From Gloeocapsopsis sp. IPPAS B-1203 (lineage in GTDB: Bacteria > Cyanobacteriota > Cyanobacteriia > Cyanobacteriales > Chroococcidiopsidaceae): a stretch of DNA of 64,000 bases. The notes beneath the pieces are model-generated. The model was not told the DNA's origin. It saw nothing but the letters and a program-made list of their open reading frames with translations, and ran no database searches. The translations under genes were made by a program, and so were the position numbers. The stretch lies in assembly GCF_002749975.1 (NCBI RefSeq), contig NZ_PEIG01000005.1, positions 248,001 through 312,000 of the forward strand, given 5' to 3'. Shown here in pieces: positions 44,433-54,017 of the stretch. Within the stretch, counting starts at the first letter, position 1. Each line of letters opens with the position of its first letter.

Positions 44433-45263
44433 ATGATACAGTCCATTGCAGGAAAAACAGTTGTTTTGACGGGTGCCTCTGGTGGTATTGGTTTATACAT
44501 TGCTCGCGCGTTAGCAAAAGAACAAGCAACTGTAGTCAGTATTTCACGTTCAATTCAAAGACTAGAAACAGTCGATGCTGAAGTTAAAGCTTTAGGCAGT
44601 AAAAGCATAATTATTCCCTTTGATCTCACTAATTTACAAGAGTTACCTGTATTAGGACAGCAAATCAATCAGCTTGCAGGTTCAGTCGATATTTTAATTA
44701 ACAACGCAGCTGTAGAAACATGCCAGGCGTTTAAAAATTCCTCTTTAGCAGACAATCAATCAATGTTGTTAACTAATCTACAAGCACCAATCGAGTTAAC
44801 TCGTTTACTGTTACCAAATATGATACGGCAAGGCATCGGTCACATTGTGAATATTGCATCTTTAGCTGGTAAAAAAGGAACTCCCTACAACAGTATTTAC
44901 TCAGCTAGTAAGGCAGGTTTAATTATGTGGTCAGATGCCATACGACAAGAATTATCTGGTACTCAAGTAGGTGTTTCAATGATTTGCCCAGGATACGTTT
45001 CAGCAGGAATGTTCTTAAGAACAACAGTTCCTGTACCAAAATTTGCTGGTATTTCTACACCATCTGAGGTAGCAATAGCAACTATTAAAGCTATTCAACA
45101 TAATAAAGCAGAAGTAATTGTAGGCAGCAGCTTTTCTAGGATTTTGTATGCAGTAGAACAACTTTCTCCAGAATTTGCAGACGCTATTTATCGTTGGATG
45201 GGTGTAGCAAAGTTAAATCAAAAGCGTGCCGAAAATCAACGACATACTGAAAAGCTTGTTTGA
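44433..45263 (+). CDS. Short-chain dehydrogenase/reductase
   Basis: A 276-residue SDR with TGASGGIG (NAD(P) loop), LINNAAVET, the catalytic Ser in NIASLAG and Y-x3-K in YSASKAG, then CPGYVSAGM. Length and motifs fit classical SDRs such as HetN-like and ketoacyl reductases that sit in HGL clusters. The start is 13 bases after the previous gene and 10 bases before the GMC gene. It could reduce a ketone or aldehyde of the product. C-terminal residues about 225-260 may associate with membrane (SRILYAVEQLSPEFADAIYRW), as in lipid-acting SDRs. Confidence 0.86.
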   Translation: MIQSIAGKTVVLTGASGGIGLYIARALAKEQATVVSISRSIQRLETVDAEVKALGSKSIIIPFDLTNLQELPVLGQQINQLAGSVDILINNAAVETCQAFKNSSLADNQSMLLTNLQAPIELTRLLLPNMIRQGIGHIVNIASLAGKKGTPYNSIYSASKAGLIMWSDAIRQELSGTQVGVSMICPGYVSAGMFLRTTVPVPKFAGISTPSEVAIATIKAIQHNKAEVIVGSSFSRILYAVEQLSPEFADAIYRWMGVAKLNQKRAENQRHTEKLV

Positions 45264-45273
45264 ATAAATAACA

Positions 45274-46815
45274 ATGGTTGATAACCGTTACGATATTATT
45301 ATTATTGGCACGGGTGCTGGTGGCGGAACATTAGCAAATCGATTAGTGCCAAGTGGTAAAAATATTTTGCTACTAGAACGAGGTACTTTTCTTCCACAAG
45401 AAAAGGCTAATTGGGATGCTAAACAAGTTCTCCAAAACGAACGATATCGTACTTCTGAAGTTTGGTATGATAAAAATGGCAAAGCCATGCGTCCAGGAAC
45501 TAGCTATTATGTTGGTGGAAATACAAAAGTATATGGTGGTGCTTTATTACGATTTCGAGAAAAAGACTTTGAAGAAGTCACTCATAAAGGCGGTATTTCT
45601 CCAGAATGGCCACTAAAATATCGTGACTTTGCACCCTATTACGACCAAGCAGAAAAACTTTATGAAGTGCATGGTAAAAGAGGGCTAGATCCTACAGAAC
45701 CACCAACAAACGAAGAATATCCTTTTCCAGCAGTTAGCCACGAATCACTTGTCCAAGATATTCACGATGCATTAAAAGATAGAGGATTACACCCGTTTCA
45801 CTTACCTCTTGGTATTAAACTTAATGAAGTTAACCCGTTTTTGAGTTCTTGTATTCGCTGCGATACTTGTGATGGCTTTCCTTGCTTTATTAATGCCAAA
45901 GCTGATGCTGATGTTAATGCTGTCCGTCCAGTAATGGCTTATCAAAATCTAACTTTACTTACCGAAGCAAAAGTTTTACGGCTACATACTAGTGCGTCTG
46001 GGCGTGAAGTCACTCAGGTAGAAACAGAAATTTCGGGTAAGCATCTCCTATTTTCTGCTGATATTGTTGTTGTGGCTTGTGGTGCTATTAACTCAGCACT
46101 CTTATTACTTAAATCTGCTAACGACAAACATCCAAACGGATTAGCAAATAGTTCTCATCTAGTGGGATGTAATTATATGACACATCATAATGGGGCAATT
46201 ATTGCTTTAACAACAAAATCCAATCCAACAATTTTTCAAAAAACATTAGCTGTCCATGATTTTTACTGGGGTGACAAAGATTTTGTTTATCCTATGGGTG
46301 CTGTGCAGTTACTTGGCAATGTAAATGGAGAACGACTTGCTGCTCATGGACCGCCTTTTGTACCTAGCTTTTTATTCGATATTGTAGCAAAACATTCTTT
46401 AGCTTGGTGGTTAATGACTGAAGATCTCCCAACTATAAATAACCAGGTATTTATTAAAAACAATAAGGTCTTTCTTCATTATAAAAATAACAACATTGAA
46501 GCGTTTAACCGTTTATTATACCGCTGGACTGAAGAGCTAAAGATTATTTTTAAGAAATATGCTTTCTCTCCATTTTCTTTTTATCTTAGAAATCAAATTG
46601 CTTTAAGAGAGGTTGGGCATCAATGCGGTACATGCTGCTTTGGCTTAGATCCCAAAAAATCGGTACTCGACCTTAATTGTCGCACTCATGATGTTAGCAA
46701 TTTATATGTTGTTGATAGCAGTTTTTTCCCTTCTAGTGCTGCTTTAAATCCATCATTGACGATTATGGCAAACGCTCTACGTGTAGGAGAGCATTTATTA
46801 GAAATATTGAAATAA
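45274..46815 (+). CDS. GMC family oxidoreductase
   Basis: A 513-residue flavoprotein with the FAD-binding IIGTGAGGGTLANRL at about 10-25, YYVGGNTKVYGGALLRFRE, SALLLLKSA, and the C-terminal SLTIMANALRVGEHLLE typical of glucose-methanol-choline oxidoreductases. Cysteine-rich segments CIRCDTCDGFPC and QCGTCCFGLD suggest bound iron-sulfur or disulfides, as in the long-chain-alcohol and sugar oxidoreductase branch. In this locus it may oxidise an alcohol, or a sugar on the glycolipid. It is 10 bases after the SDR gene. Confidence 0.86.
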   Translation: MVDNRYDIIIIGTGAGGGTLANRLVPSGKNILLLERGTFLPQEKANWDAKQVLQNERYRTSEVWYDKNGKAMRPGTSYYVGGNTKVYGGALLRFREKDFEEVTHKGGISPEWPLKYRDFAPYYDQAEKLYEVHGKRGLDPTEPPTNEEYPFPAVSHESLVQDIHDALKDRGLHPFHLPLGIKLNEVNPFLSSCIRCDTCDGFPCFINAKADADVNAVRPVMAYQNLTLLTEAKVLRLHTSASGREVTQVETEISGKHLLFSADIVVVACGAINSALLLLKSANDKHPNGLANSSHLVGCNYMTHHNGAIIALTTKSNPTIFQKTLAVHDFYWGDKDFVYPMGAVQLLGNVNGERLAAHGPPFVPSFLFDIVAKHSLAWWLMTEDLPTINNQVFIKNNKVFLHYKNNNIEAFNRLLYRWTEELKIIFKKYAFSPFSFYLRNQIALREVGHQCGTCCFGLDPKKSVLDLNCRTHDVSNLYVVDSSFFPSSAALNPSLTIMANALRVGEHLLEILK

Positions 46816-46849
46816 CCTTGTCTGAAGTCTAATCGAGAAGGTGACTCGA

Positions 46850-48157
46850 ATGAAATATATTTCACTACAAACCGAACAGCAGAAAAATTTACAATACGAT
46901 GTAGGATGTGTTCTATCATACCGAGAATTAATTAATGATAGAACAAATAGCAAACTTGATGACACGCGAGTATTAGGAGTTGTTGCTGCCGGAAGAGATG
47001 CAAATAATTACTTGCCTTACACAATTCCCCAAACGATTAAACAAATTTCTGCAATGGGGTTGGGTGCGGATATTGTTATTGGATTGAACAATGGGTTTGA
47101 CTGTCCATCAGTTATAGAACAGTTTAAATTATTAGCCAATGTACAAGTTATTTTATTATATACAGGAGAAAAATTAGCTAATAATACGCCAGCACAAATA
47201 TTTGATAATTCTCAGGCAGAAGGTACACCATATTGTGTGAATAACTTATGCGCACCTTTACTACATAGAATCTTCATCGTATATCAAAAACAAGGAATAC
47301 ACTCCCCTGGCAAAATACGTGTTTTAGGAGATATTTATGGTTTACTTTTAAGTAGTATAAAATGCGGTTGGATACCACCAGCAATCTTAGTTGCTTTTGA
47401 CGCTGAATCTCACTTTTTAGTTAGCGATCGCACATTACATCTTCAATTAGGTTCAGATGGCTTAGGTCTAATAATTAAGAAGCTGCACAATCATCAAGAC
47501 ATAGATCTACTAGGAGCAAACAATAGGTATGTTGTTTATCATCCCATTACAATAGAGGGTAATAAAGTTTTTGTCCCTGCTTTTTCTGAGGAACTACCTC
47601 CAATTCAGTGGTTTCTAAACCTACTACATGGTAGCTACGCAGGTTATCAATACAAACCTGCAAGTTGCACAGTTGGTAAGACTGATGTCATGATCAGTTT
47701 GTTTACTGTCATTGCTCAAAGATATCCAGGAGCAAGGCTTGATGATGTTCACCTCACTATATTGGCTAAAAATGCAGGCTTTCGGGGTGATATATTTATG
47801 GATATCACATCTACTAATAGAGTCCCTAGTCCTACAGAACTTGCAAGCGATCAACAACTACAATTTGCTTGGAAAGAACAGGTTTATAGATGGATTGCTG
47901 GATTATATGCTTTAGAATTTAACTATGGTAAACATTATGTTACGCCAATTTGTACTGCTTATTTTCCCTTTAATGTTGTATTAAACCCCATAACTTTTTT
48001 AAATCGATTTAGAAAAGCAGAAAAACTCACTTTAGATAATATATTTAAGAAAGTAGTGTTATTGTTATCTGCTGCCATAGCATTTATTCAAATCAAAAGA
48101 AAAGCATCAAATGAGCCTGATATTCTTCAAGGTTCTCAAGCTAAAGCTTCTTGGTAA
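46850..48157 (+). CDS. Putative glycosyltransferase-like protein
   Basis: A 435-residue protein. The opening VLGVVAAGRDANNYLPYTIPQTIKQI and DIVIGLNNGFD, with VAFDAESHFL in the middle, has the rhythm of a GT-A type glycosyltransferase, including a candidate DxE metal site. A second acidic site is LDDVHL near residue 300. There is one hydrophobic C-terminal stretch (FKKVVLLLSAAIAFIQIK) that may anchor the protein. I could not place it in a named family. ATG 46850 with GAGAAGG nine bases before is chosen over GTG 46841. In a polyketide glycolipid locus a sugar transferase is expected, and this is the only candidate. It meets the convergent alcohol dehydrogenase gene after 8 bases. Confidence 0.45.
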   Translation: MKYISLQTEQQKNLQYDVGCVLSYRELINDRTNSKLDDTRVLGVVAAGRDANNYLPYTIPQTIKQISAMGLGADIVIGLNNGFDCPSVIEQFKLLANVQVILLYTGEKLANNTPAQIFDNSQAEGTPYCVNNLCAPLLHRIFIVYQKQGIHSPGKIRVLGDIYGLLLSSIKCGWIPPAILVAFDAESHFLVSDRTLHLQLGSDGLGLIIKKLHNHQDIDLLGANNRYVVYHPITIEGNKVFVPAFSEELPPIQWFLNLLHGSYAGYQYKPASCTVGKTDVMISLFTVIAQRYPGARLDDVHLTILAKNAGFRGDIFMDITSTNRVPSPTELASDQQLQFAWKEQVYRWIAGLYALEFNYGKHYVTPICTAYFPFNVVLNPITFLNRFRKAEKLTLDNIFKKVVLLLSAAIAFIQIKRKASNEPDILQGSQAKASW

Positions 48158-48165
48158 AGTTTGAA

Positions 48166-49197
48166 CTAGCTTGTAGGTATTATTGCAACCTTAATCACTT
48201 GACGTGCTTTCATATCCTGAAAGACTTGCTCTAAATCTTGTAATGGGCGCCGTTCGCTAATCAGCAACTCAAACGGAATCACGCGACTTGCTAGTAATGA
48301 TAAAGCAGCACGCACGTATTTCGGAGTATTATGAAAAACACCTTTTAAAGTAAGTTCGCTGTAATGCAGTTGTTCTGTATTAACTGTAATTGTCGTATCT
48401 CTAGGACAACCACCAAACAAATTTACAGTACCACCAGGGCGCGCACAGGCGATCGCACTTTCCCAAACTGCAGGTATTCCCGTTGCTTCAATCACTACAT
48501 CTGCACCCCAGCCTGCGGTGTGTTCTTTAACGACAGATGGCGTATCTTCAATTTGGCGATAATCAAAAGTTTTCGCTGCACCCAACTTTTGCCCAATTTG
48601 CAACCGCTGCTGATTTCCCCCAAACAACAAGACACGATTTCCTCGTTGGGCTAATACCCCAACAAACATTAGCCCTATTGCCCCATCTCCCAAGACAACC
48701 ACAGTATTGTACTGTGACACATCAGAACGCGCAATCCCATGCAATACACAAGCTAGAGGTTCAGTCATTGCAGCTAATTCGTAGCTCAAGTCAGCAGGAA
48801 CACGCAACATATTTCGTTGCACAATCGCCGCTGGAATTTTAAGATACTCTGCAAATGTCCCGTTGTTCCACGTTAGATTTGGGCAAAGCGAATATTCTTC
48901 ACGTTGACAAAAAAAGCATTTCATGCAAGGAGCCGAATTATTCGCAACGATGCGATCGCCTACTTGCCAATTTTCTACACCATTTCCCACAGCTACAACC
49001 CGCCCAGATGCCTCATGCCCGAACAATGTTGGTAGCTGAAGCATTTTAGCATGATTTCCGCGACGCCAAACTTTTAAATCTGTACCACAAGTGGTTGCTA
49101 CGGCTACCTGAATAACCACCTCACCTGCTGCTGGCGTGGGTTCAGCAACTTGTTCTAGACGTAAATCTTCTTGACCATAGAGTAATGCTGCTAGCAT
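48166..49197 (-). CDS. Zinc-dependent alcohol dehydrogenase (MDR family)
   Basis: A 343-residue medium-chain dehydrogenase. Catalytic zinc: Cys in TTCGTDL and GHEASG; structural zinc: CMKCFFCQREEYSLC; Rossmann fold: VVLGDGAIGLMFVG and VVIEATG. It is closest in layout to sorbitol/threonine dehydrogenase-like enzymes. It is on the opposite strand and ends 8 bases from the glycosyltransferase-like gene. It may serve the same pathway (alcohol/aldehyde interconversion), but the opposite orientation means it is regulated separately, so it may be unrelated. Confidence 0.9.
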   Translation of the reverse strand: MLAALLYGQEDLRLEQVAEPTPAAGEVVIQVAVATTCGTDLKVWRRGNHAKMLQLPTLFGHEASGRVVAVGNGVENWQVGDRIVANNSAPCMKCFFCQREEYSLCPNLTWNNGTFAEYLKIPAAIVQRNMLRVPADLSYELAAMTEPLACVLHGIARSDVSQYNTVVVLGDGAIGLMFVGVLAQRGNRVLLFGGNQQRLQIGQKLGAAKTFDYRQIEDTPSVVKEHTAGWGADVVIEATGIPAVWESAIACARPGGTVNLFGGCPRDTTITVNTEQLHYSELTLKGVFHNTPKYVRAALSLLASRVIPFELLISERRPLQDLEQVFQDMKARQVIKVAIIPTS

Positions 49198-49240
49198 TAA
49201 CTATTCGTATCTATCTTTCTACCCAATTCTACCAGGCACG

Positions 49241-49435
49241 CTACGCCTCAATTCCAGATTTGACAACTTGTTTAGGCTGCGATCGCTGTACGGCAACTTC
49301 TGATACTGGTAACTTACTCACAGCCAGTATTGGTACTTCTTGCCAGCATGACGTACAAAACCAGTACATTCCTCCCTGACGAGCGTGGCGCAGTAAAGGA
49401 TTACCGCAGCAAGGACAGTTATTATTGGTATTCAT
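49241..49435 (-). CDS. Small zinc-ribbon protein
   Basis: A 64-residue protein starting MNTNNNCPCCGNPLLRHARQ. The cysteine pattern CPCC and CTSC forms a zinc ribbon, followed by the WQEVP motif and a disordered tail. It resembles short cyanobacterial zinc-ribbon proteins of unknown function. The frame extends upstream to 49540, but the ATG at 49435 gives the conserved start. It stands alone before a 1.2-kb non-coding region. Confidence 0.65.
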   Translation of the reverse strand: MNTNNNCPCCGNPLLRHARQGGMYWFCTSCWQEVPILAVSKLPVSEVAVQRSQPKQVVKSGIEA

Positions 49436-50632
49436 AGCACTATTATCCCTATATTTAAAGCTGTTGATTGATTTTGCAATTAAGCCATAAAACTTGGCTT
49501 TTATTTTCAAGATAGCTAGTCTCTCTAGCGAACGTATCAAAAAAATTTCTTTCTTTTAATTGAGGAGTTAAAATCCAATGTGCTGCTTGCTGTTTTTTCA
49601 TACCTCTCCTCTGCCAAGGTAGCAGAGCAAACGGTTTTTATAAGTAAGATTGATGAATTCACCTTAATTAACTGACTAATCTGTTAATATCTTTTCTTTT
49701 TGATTTGTAAATTTCAAAGTTTAAGCAGTAACAGCATTAGTATAAGTCTCTTTGCGGTATGATTCCACAATAAGGCTGATTATGGAATGTTCCCATCTAT
49801 CCTAGGAATTATTCTTTGTGTAGCATCTATTCCCGCGATCCCCGTTACTAATAGCACTATTTAATATTGATTTTGCCTGCTCAAGAAAACTAAAAATGTT
49901 TTCTAAATATTTAGAATAAATAACCGAAAACATTCAAATTAAAGTTTTCTTTGCTCACTTATTATTCTATGAAAAACTATTTGTTTCCTTCGTTTAAATT
50001 ACTAAGACACTGACGTTTTTTAATAAACAAGCACGCTATTTCTTTAAGTAAAAAAACATCTAATTAAATGAAAGTTGAAGGAAACTTTAGCTTAGACAAG
50101 TATATGTAATGCTTAAATTAACTCTTATCTGTTGTATTTAAAGCAAATTCAAAGCTAAATACTTATTTTCTTTCCTATGACGCTGCGATCGCCCTCAAGC
50201 CCAGGCTAACGGCTGTTAGCAGACGATCGTAACCAACGCTTGCCTCTCTTCCTATACACCTTCTTAGTTGAGTACTCTAGAGCTAACAAGTAAAATTACA
50301 TTTTTTATTATTTGTTTACATTCGCTTATTACTGCTTCACATACTCAGTTTTACTTGTTTCAATAGCTCTGAAAAATTTATTAATCTTGACTGAAATTTT
50401 ATCTTTACAAATTCTTTTTAAAACTACACTCAATGATGTTAATTAAGTAAAGGTGCTTGACCATTGACAAAATTTTGCAGCAGCACTGACACTATTTTTT
50501 CATGAATCAAATTTCGCAAAACTTAACGATTTTGCTAGCCAATGGCTAAAGATAGTGGGGTAATGGTACCACTACCCTAATCAGTATCCAACTAAGATGT
50601 AATTTCTAGTTTAGCTTCAAAATGGTATCTTT
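49436..50632. other. 1.2-kb AT-rich non-coding region
   Basis: No credible frame on either strand. It contains one HIP1-type site and a short hairpin GCTAAC-GGCT-GTTAGC at 50205-50220. No tRNA, CRISPR or insertion sequence was recognised. It may hold promoters for the zinc-ribbon gene and the TIGR03032-like gene. Confidence 0.55.
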
Positions 50633-51697
50633 ATGAAATCTAATATTGAAAACCAGCATCAGCCTCCTGCCTTGGAAATCAGTACATCGCGGCAATTCAT
50701 ATCTTGGTTATCTGAACAAAATGTCAGCCTTGCTTTTACAACCTATCAGACAGGAAAGTTATTTTTAATCGGTATAGCAAGCGATCGCCGTTTATCAGTA
50801 TTTGAACGAACCTTTGAGCGCTGCATGGGGTTGTGGGCGAGTCCCGATCGCTTGTACACGAGTTCTTTGTATCAAATCTGGCGCTTTGAAAATGCCCTAG
50901 AATCAGGTCAATTACACAACGGTGGCTACGATCGCCTTTACGTTCCCCAAGTTGGATACACCACAGGCGACATTGATATTCATGACATTAATGTAGATAG
51001 TCAAGGTCGAGTCATTTTTGTTAACACCTTATTTAGCTGCTTGGCAACAATTAGCGATCGCTACAGTTTCATTCCCCTGTGGCAACCACCCTTTATTTCT
51101 CGACTCGCTGCTGAAGATCGCTGTCATCTTAACGGGTTAGCAATGGAAAATGGTCAACCCCGCTACGTTACTGCGGTGAGTCAAAGTGATGTTACCGATG
51201 GTTGGCGCGATCGCCGTCACAATGGTGGCTGTGTTATTGATGTTGCCAGTAACGAAATTGTCCTTTCTGGTCTTTCCATGCCTCACTCACCAAGAGTTTA
51301 TCGCGATCAGCTTTGGTTACTCAATTCTGGTACTGGCTATTTCGGTACAGTTGACGTCAATTCTGGTAAATTTAATGCTATTACTTTTTGTCCTGGTTAC
51401 TTGCGCGGACTCGCATTATGGGGAGATTACGCCGTTGTTGGTTTATCTAAAATGCGAGGCAACAAAACTTTTTCCGGACTACCCCTAGACGAAAACCTTG
51501 TCGCTAAAGATGTCGAACCGCGCTGTGGTTTACAAATCATTGATCTGCGTAGTGGTGATATTGTCCACTGGTTACGCATCGAAGGCATGGTAGAAGAACT
51601 GTACGACGTTGCCATCATTCCCAATGTCCGCCAGCCTATGGCACTAGGCTTTAAATCAGACGAAATCCGCCGCACAGTGACTATCGGTTCTTTGTAG
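50633..51697 (+). CDS. TIGR03032 family protein
   Basis: A 354-residue protein with repeated beta-propeller-like strands: FTTYQTGKLFLIGI, MGLWASPDRLYTSSLYQIWRFEN, HDINVDSQGRVIFVNTLFSC, CHLNGLAMENGQPRYVTAVSQ, SMPHSPRVYRDQLWLLNSGTGYFG and CPGYLRGLALWGDYAVVGLS. This series matches the TIGR03032 (DUF4915-like) family, found often in cyanobacteria and in other bacteria near tetratricopeptide or glycan proteins. Its function is not known. No signal peptide is obvious. Confidence 0.85.
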   Translation: MKSNIENQHQPPALEISTSRQFISWLSEQNVSLAFTTYQTGKLFLIGIASDRRLSVFERTFERCMGLWASPDRLYTSSLYQIWRFENALESGQLHNGGYDRLYVPQVGYTTGDIDIHDINVDSQGRVIFVNTLFSCLATISDRYSFIPLWQPPFISRLAAEDRCHLNGLAMENGQPRYVTAVSQSDVTDGWRDRRHNGGCVIDVASNEIVLSGLSMPHSPRVYRDQLWLLNSGTGYFGTVDVNSGKFNAITFCPGYLRGLALWGDYAVVGLSKMRGNKTFSGLPLDENLVAKDVEPRCGLQIIDLRSGDIVHWLRIEGMVEELYDVAIIPNVRQPMALGFKSDEIRRTVTIGSL

Positions 51698-51699
51698 AA

Positions 51700-51950
51700 G
51701 ATGAGTGGCTAGTTGCTAGTGACTAGTGACTAGTTATACCGTGCTTGAAAGGTGCTACACGATCAAGCAAGGAGTAAGAGTGCAGAGGAGACTAAGAGAC
51801 AGGGAGTTACTCGTTAAGAGTGTTGAGTTAAGAAAATTCTTCTAATTCAAAACGTGCTAAGGCACCGCTACGCTAACACGCATTCAAAACTAACCACTAG
51901 CCACTAGCCACTAACCACTAACTCCTAGCCAAAAGCCACCAGCCAGTAGC
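51700..51950. repeat. Composite fold-back repeat block
   Basis: Left arm: agtggctagttgctagtgac-type units (51703-51735), then a gagttaagaaaattcttctaattcaaaa segment, then the 26-bp element at 51853-51878, then attcaaaactaaccac and ctagccactagccacta units to 51950. The arms are complementary. The right end of the block is translated as the C-terminus of the minus-strand hydrolase. Confidence 0.8.
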
Positions 51951-53660
51951 GACAATATTTTCACCTCTTAAAACTCTCCTGACTGCCATCAGCCAGCGAT
52001 TCGTTTTTGTTTTTGCTCCCACCCAGGGATCGAGTGTTGTTGGAAGTTCAGTATTCAATCGTAAAGGAAGTTGTGCGGTAGAGAAAGACTGTGCATAAGC
52101 TGGTGTGAGAAAAGGTGCGTAAGCCTGTGCTTCAGGTGTTAGTTGCTTAATAAAAGCGACCATTGTCCCAGAGGCGAGTTGGCGCAGAGGTATTGTTTCA
52201 TCTCCCCAACGTTCTTTAACCAACGTTCGCACACTTGCTGCACGTCCCAAATTACCAAGATCGCCAATACTCAAATGCGTACCACCGATCGCCGTAATCA
52301 GATATTTTTGACCCTGCAACTGATTAAACGGACGTAACTGATGATTCAGCACCGGAGTCACGGCATCTTCTGTACCTGCTAGCATTAATACAGGAACTGT
52401 TACTTGCGTTAAGCCCATTTTACCAAACAAATTACCAACCAGTGGGTTCAAAGCAACAATTTGTGCCACGCGGCGATCGCGTAAATTCAATCGTCGTTCT
52501 GGCAGATCAGCAGCAGCGCATTGTAACCAATCAGCGGGTGCTTGTCCTAACGCCGAAATCCCCCGACACGACTGCCGCACAGCGTCTAAATCTACCTCGC
52601 CTCCAGCCAATGCTAAAGCAGTGTAACCACCCAGTGAGTGACCAATCACCGTAACTTGCTGCGTATTAAACTTGCCTTGGAACCATCCAGGTTGCTGATT
52701 GTATCTTGCCAGTGTATTCAGGACAAAAGTGACATCCTGTGGACGATGAACAAACTCTTGCGCCGGAATGATTTCATTAGGATCGTTGGCAGCAGATACG
52801 CTTCCTAAGCGTTTGACACTACTTCCAGGATGTTCCAGTGCCGCAACTGTAAAACCGTACGAAGCTAAATGCTGCGCAGTCGAGGCAAAAAATCGGCGAT
52901 CCGAACCAAAGCCATGCGAGATCACAACCATCGGTCCCTGAGAATTTACACTCGCATACAAATCTACAGGAATTGTGCGAAATCGCTGTCGGTCGGTGAG
53001 AAAGAGCGTCTGTTGCTGTACCGTTTGCGAACCACGAGTGGCTGGATTGAATCTTGGTAATTGAACATTACTGGTTACAGGTGCTAACTCGCGTTCCAGC
53101 AATGGACCGATCGCTTGACTTTGCCAATAAGTCGGATTAAACTGCAGTGCCAAACTCACCACAGCACTCGCATCAACTGTAATATTTTCCTCAGGATATG
53201 CTCGTAGCAAACTGATTGCACTCAGTCCGTTAAACTGCCGTGCTGCTAGTGATACTGTTGCTTGAAGTTGATCGACCGTTGTATTGGGAAGCGCTGCACT
53301 TACAGAATCAATCACTGTTTTTCCCGTAGGCGATCGCAACACCTGTGCCACAACTTTGTCAGCAACATTTGGGTCTACTTGAAGTTGACGATTCAAAAAT
53401 TCACGGACTTGTGAATTTAAAATTGGCGTATAAAAACGTAGACTGCGCGGTACTTCCCCTGTTTTGGCAAAATGTTCCAAATCTGAAACAGCAACTTGTT
53501 GCTCCAATGGTCCTAACCGTAGCGTGACTCGTTCTGCCGCGAAAGCAGTAGATGTCATTCCTCCCCAACCATAAGCAAGTGTAATACTGCAAACCAATCC
53601 TTGTGTCAATTGCCAAGATTGGCGACTTCCCAACAGATGCCCTCTAAGCTCAAACTTCAT
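51918..53660 (-). CDS. Secreted alpha/beta hydrolase with DUF1400 domain
   Basis: A 580-residue protein. A signal peptide ends around TSTAFAAERVT (about residue 40). Residues about 42-170 match the cyanobacterial DUF1400 domain (LRLGPLEQQVAVSDLEHFAKTG). The hydrolase half begins near 235 (PMVVISHGFGSDRRFF) with the nucleophile elbow GHSLGGY and Asp and His in the VLMLAGTEDAVTP and GGTHLS segments, as in platelet-activating-factor acetylhydrolase-like enzymes. It probably cleaves lipid or ester outside the cytoplasm. The last ten residues, ATGWWLLARS, are encoded by the CTAGCCAAAAGCC repeat, which also supplies the stop codon. ATG at 53660 is chosen; the frame is open to 53678. Confidence 0.82.
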   Translation of the reverse strand: MKFELRGHLLGSRQSWQLTQGLVCSITLAYGWGGMTSTAFAAERVTLRLGPLEQQVAVSDLEHFAKTGEVPRSLRFYTPILNSQVREFLNRQLQVDPNVADKVVAQVLRSPTGKTVIDSVSAALPNTTVDQLQATVSLAARQFNGLSAISLLRAYPEENITVDASAVVSLALQFNPTYWQSQAIGPLLERELAPVTSNVQLPRFNPATRGSQTVQQQTLFLTDRQRFRTIPVDLYASVNSQGPMVVISHGFGSDRRFFASTAQHLASYGFTVAALEHPGSSVKRLGSVSAANDPNEIIPAQEFVHRPQDVTFVLNTLARYNQQPGWFQGKFNTQQVTVIGHSLGGYTALALAGGEVDLDAVRQSCRGISALGQAPADWLQCAAADLPERRLNLRDRRVAQIVALNPLVGNLFGKMGLTQVTVPVLMLAGTEDAVTPVLNHQLRPFNQLQGQKYLITAIGGTHLSIGDLGNLGRAASVRTLVKERWGDETIPLRQLASGTMVAFIKQLTPEAQAYAPFLTPAYAQSFSTAQLPLRLNTELPTTLDPWVGAKTKTNRWLMAVRRVLRGENIVATGWWLLARS

Positions 53661-54017
53661 ATTCCCTGATTGCGGCAACTACCGATGTACTTTGTTGGAA
53701 CAAACTTGATTTGCGGTTCGTCCCTCGAATCATAAGTGCATACGCCTGACCTGCAATTGATTGTATTCCAGGTACTCGTTTAACGTGCGATACTTAATTA
53801 CAATTGCAGGTTTTTATCATGTCTATGTTAAACAATGTTTGGTACATAATAAACCTGAATTTAACTGACTATTTCTCTATTTTAAATGTTGAAATCACTT
53901 AAGTAATCTTTATTTAAAATATGTGTTTACCCTAGCATTAACTTTCTCCAATAGTTCAAAACACCACATAAAATAGTGAGAAATAAAATTCTCGGAGAAT
54001 CATCGACAGCGGGATGT
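53661..54017. other. Divergent intergenic region
   Basis: About 360 AT-rich bases between the divergent hydrolase and polysaccharide export genes. Both promoters should lie here; none is clear. Confidence 0.5.
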
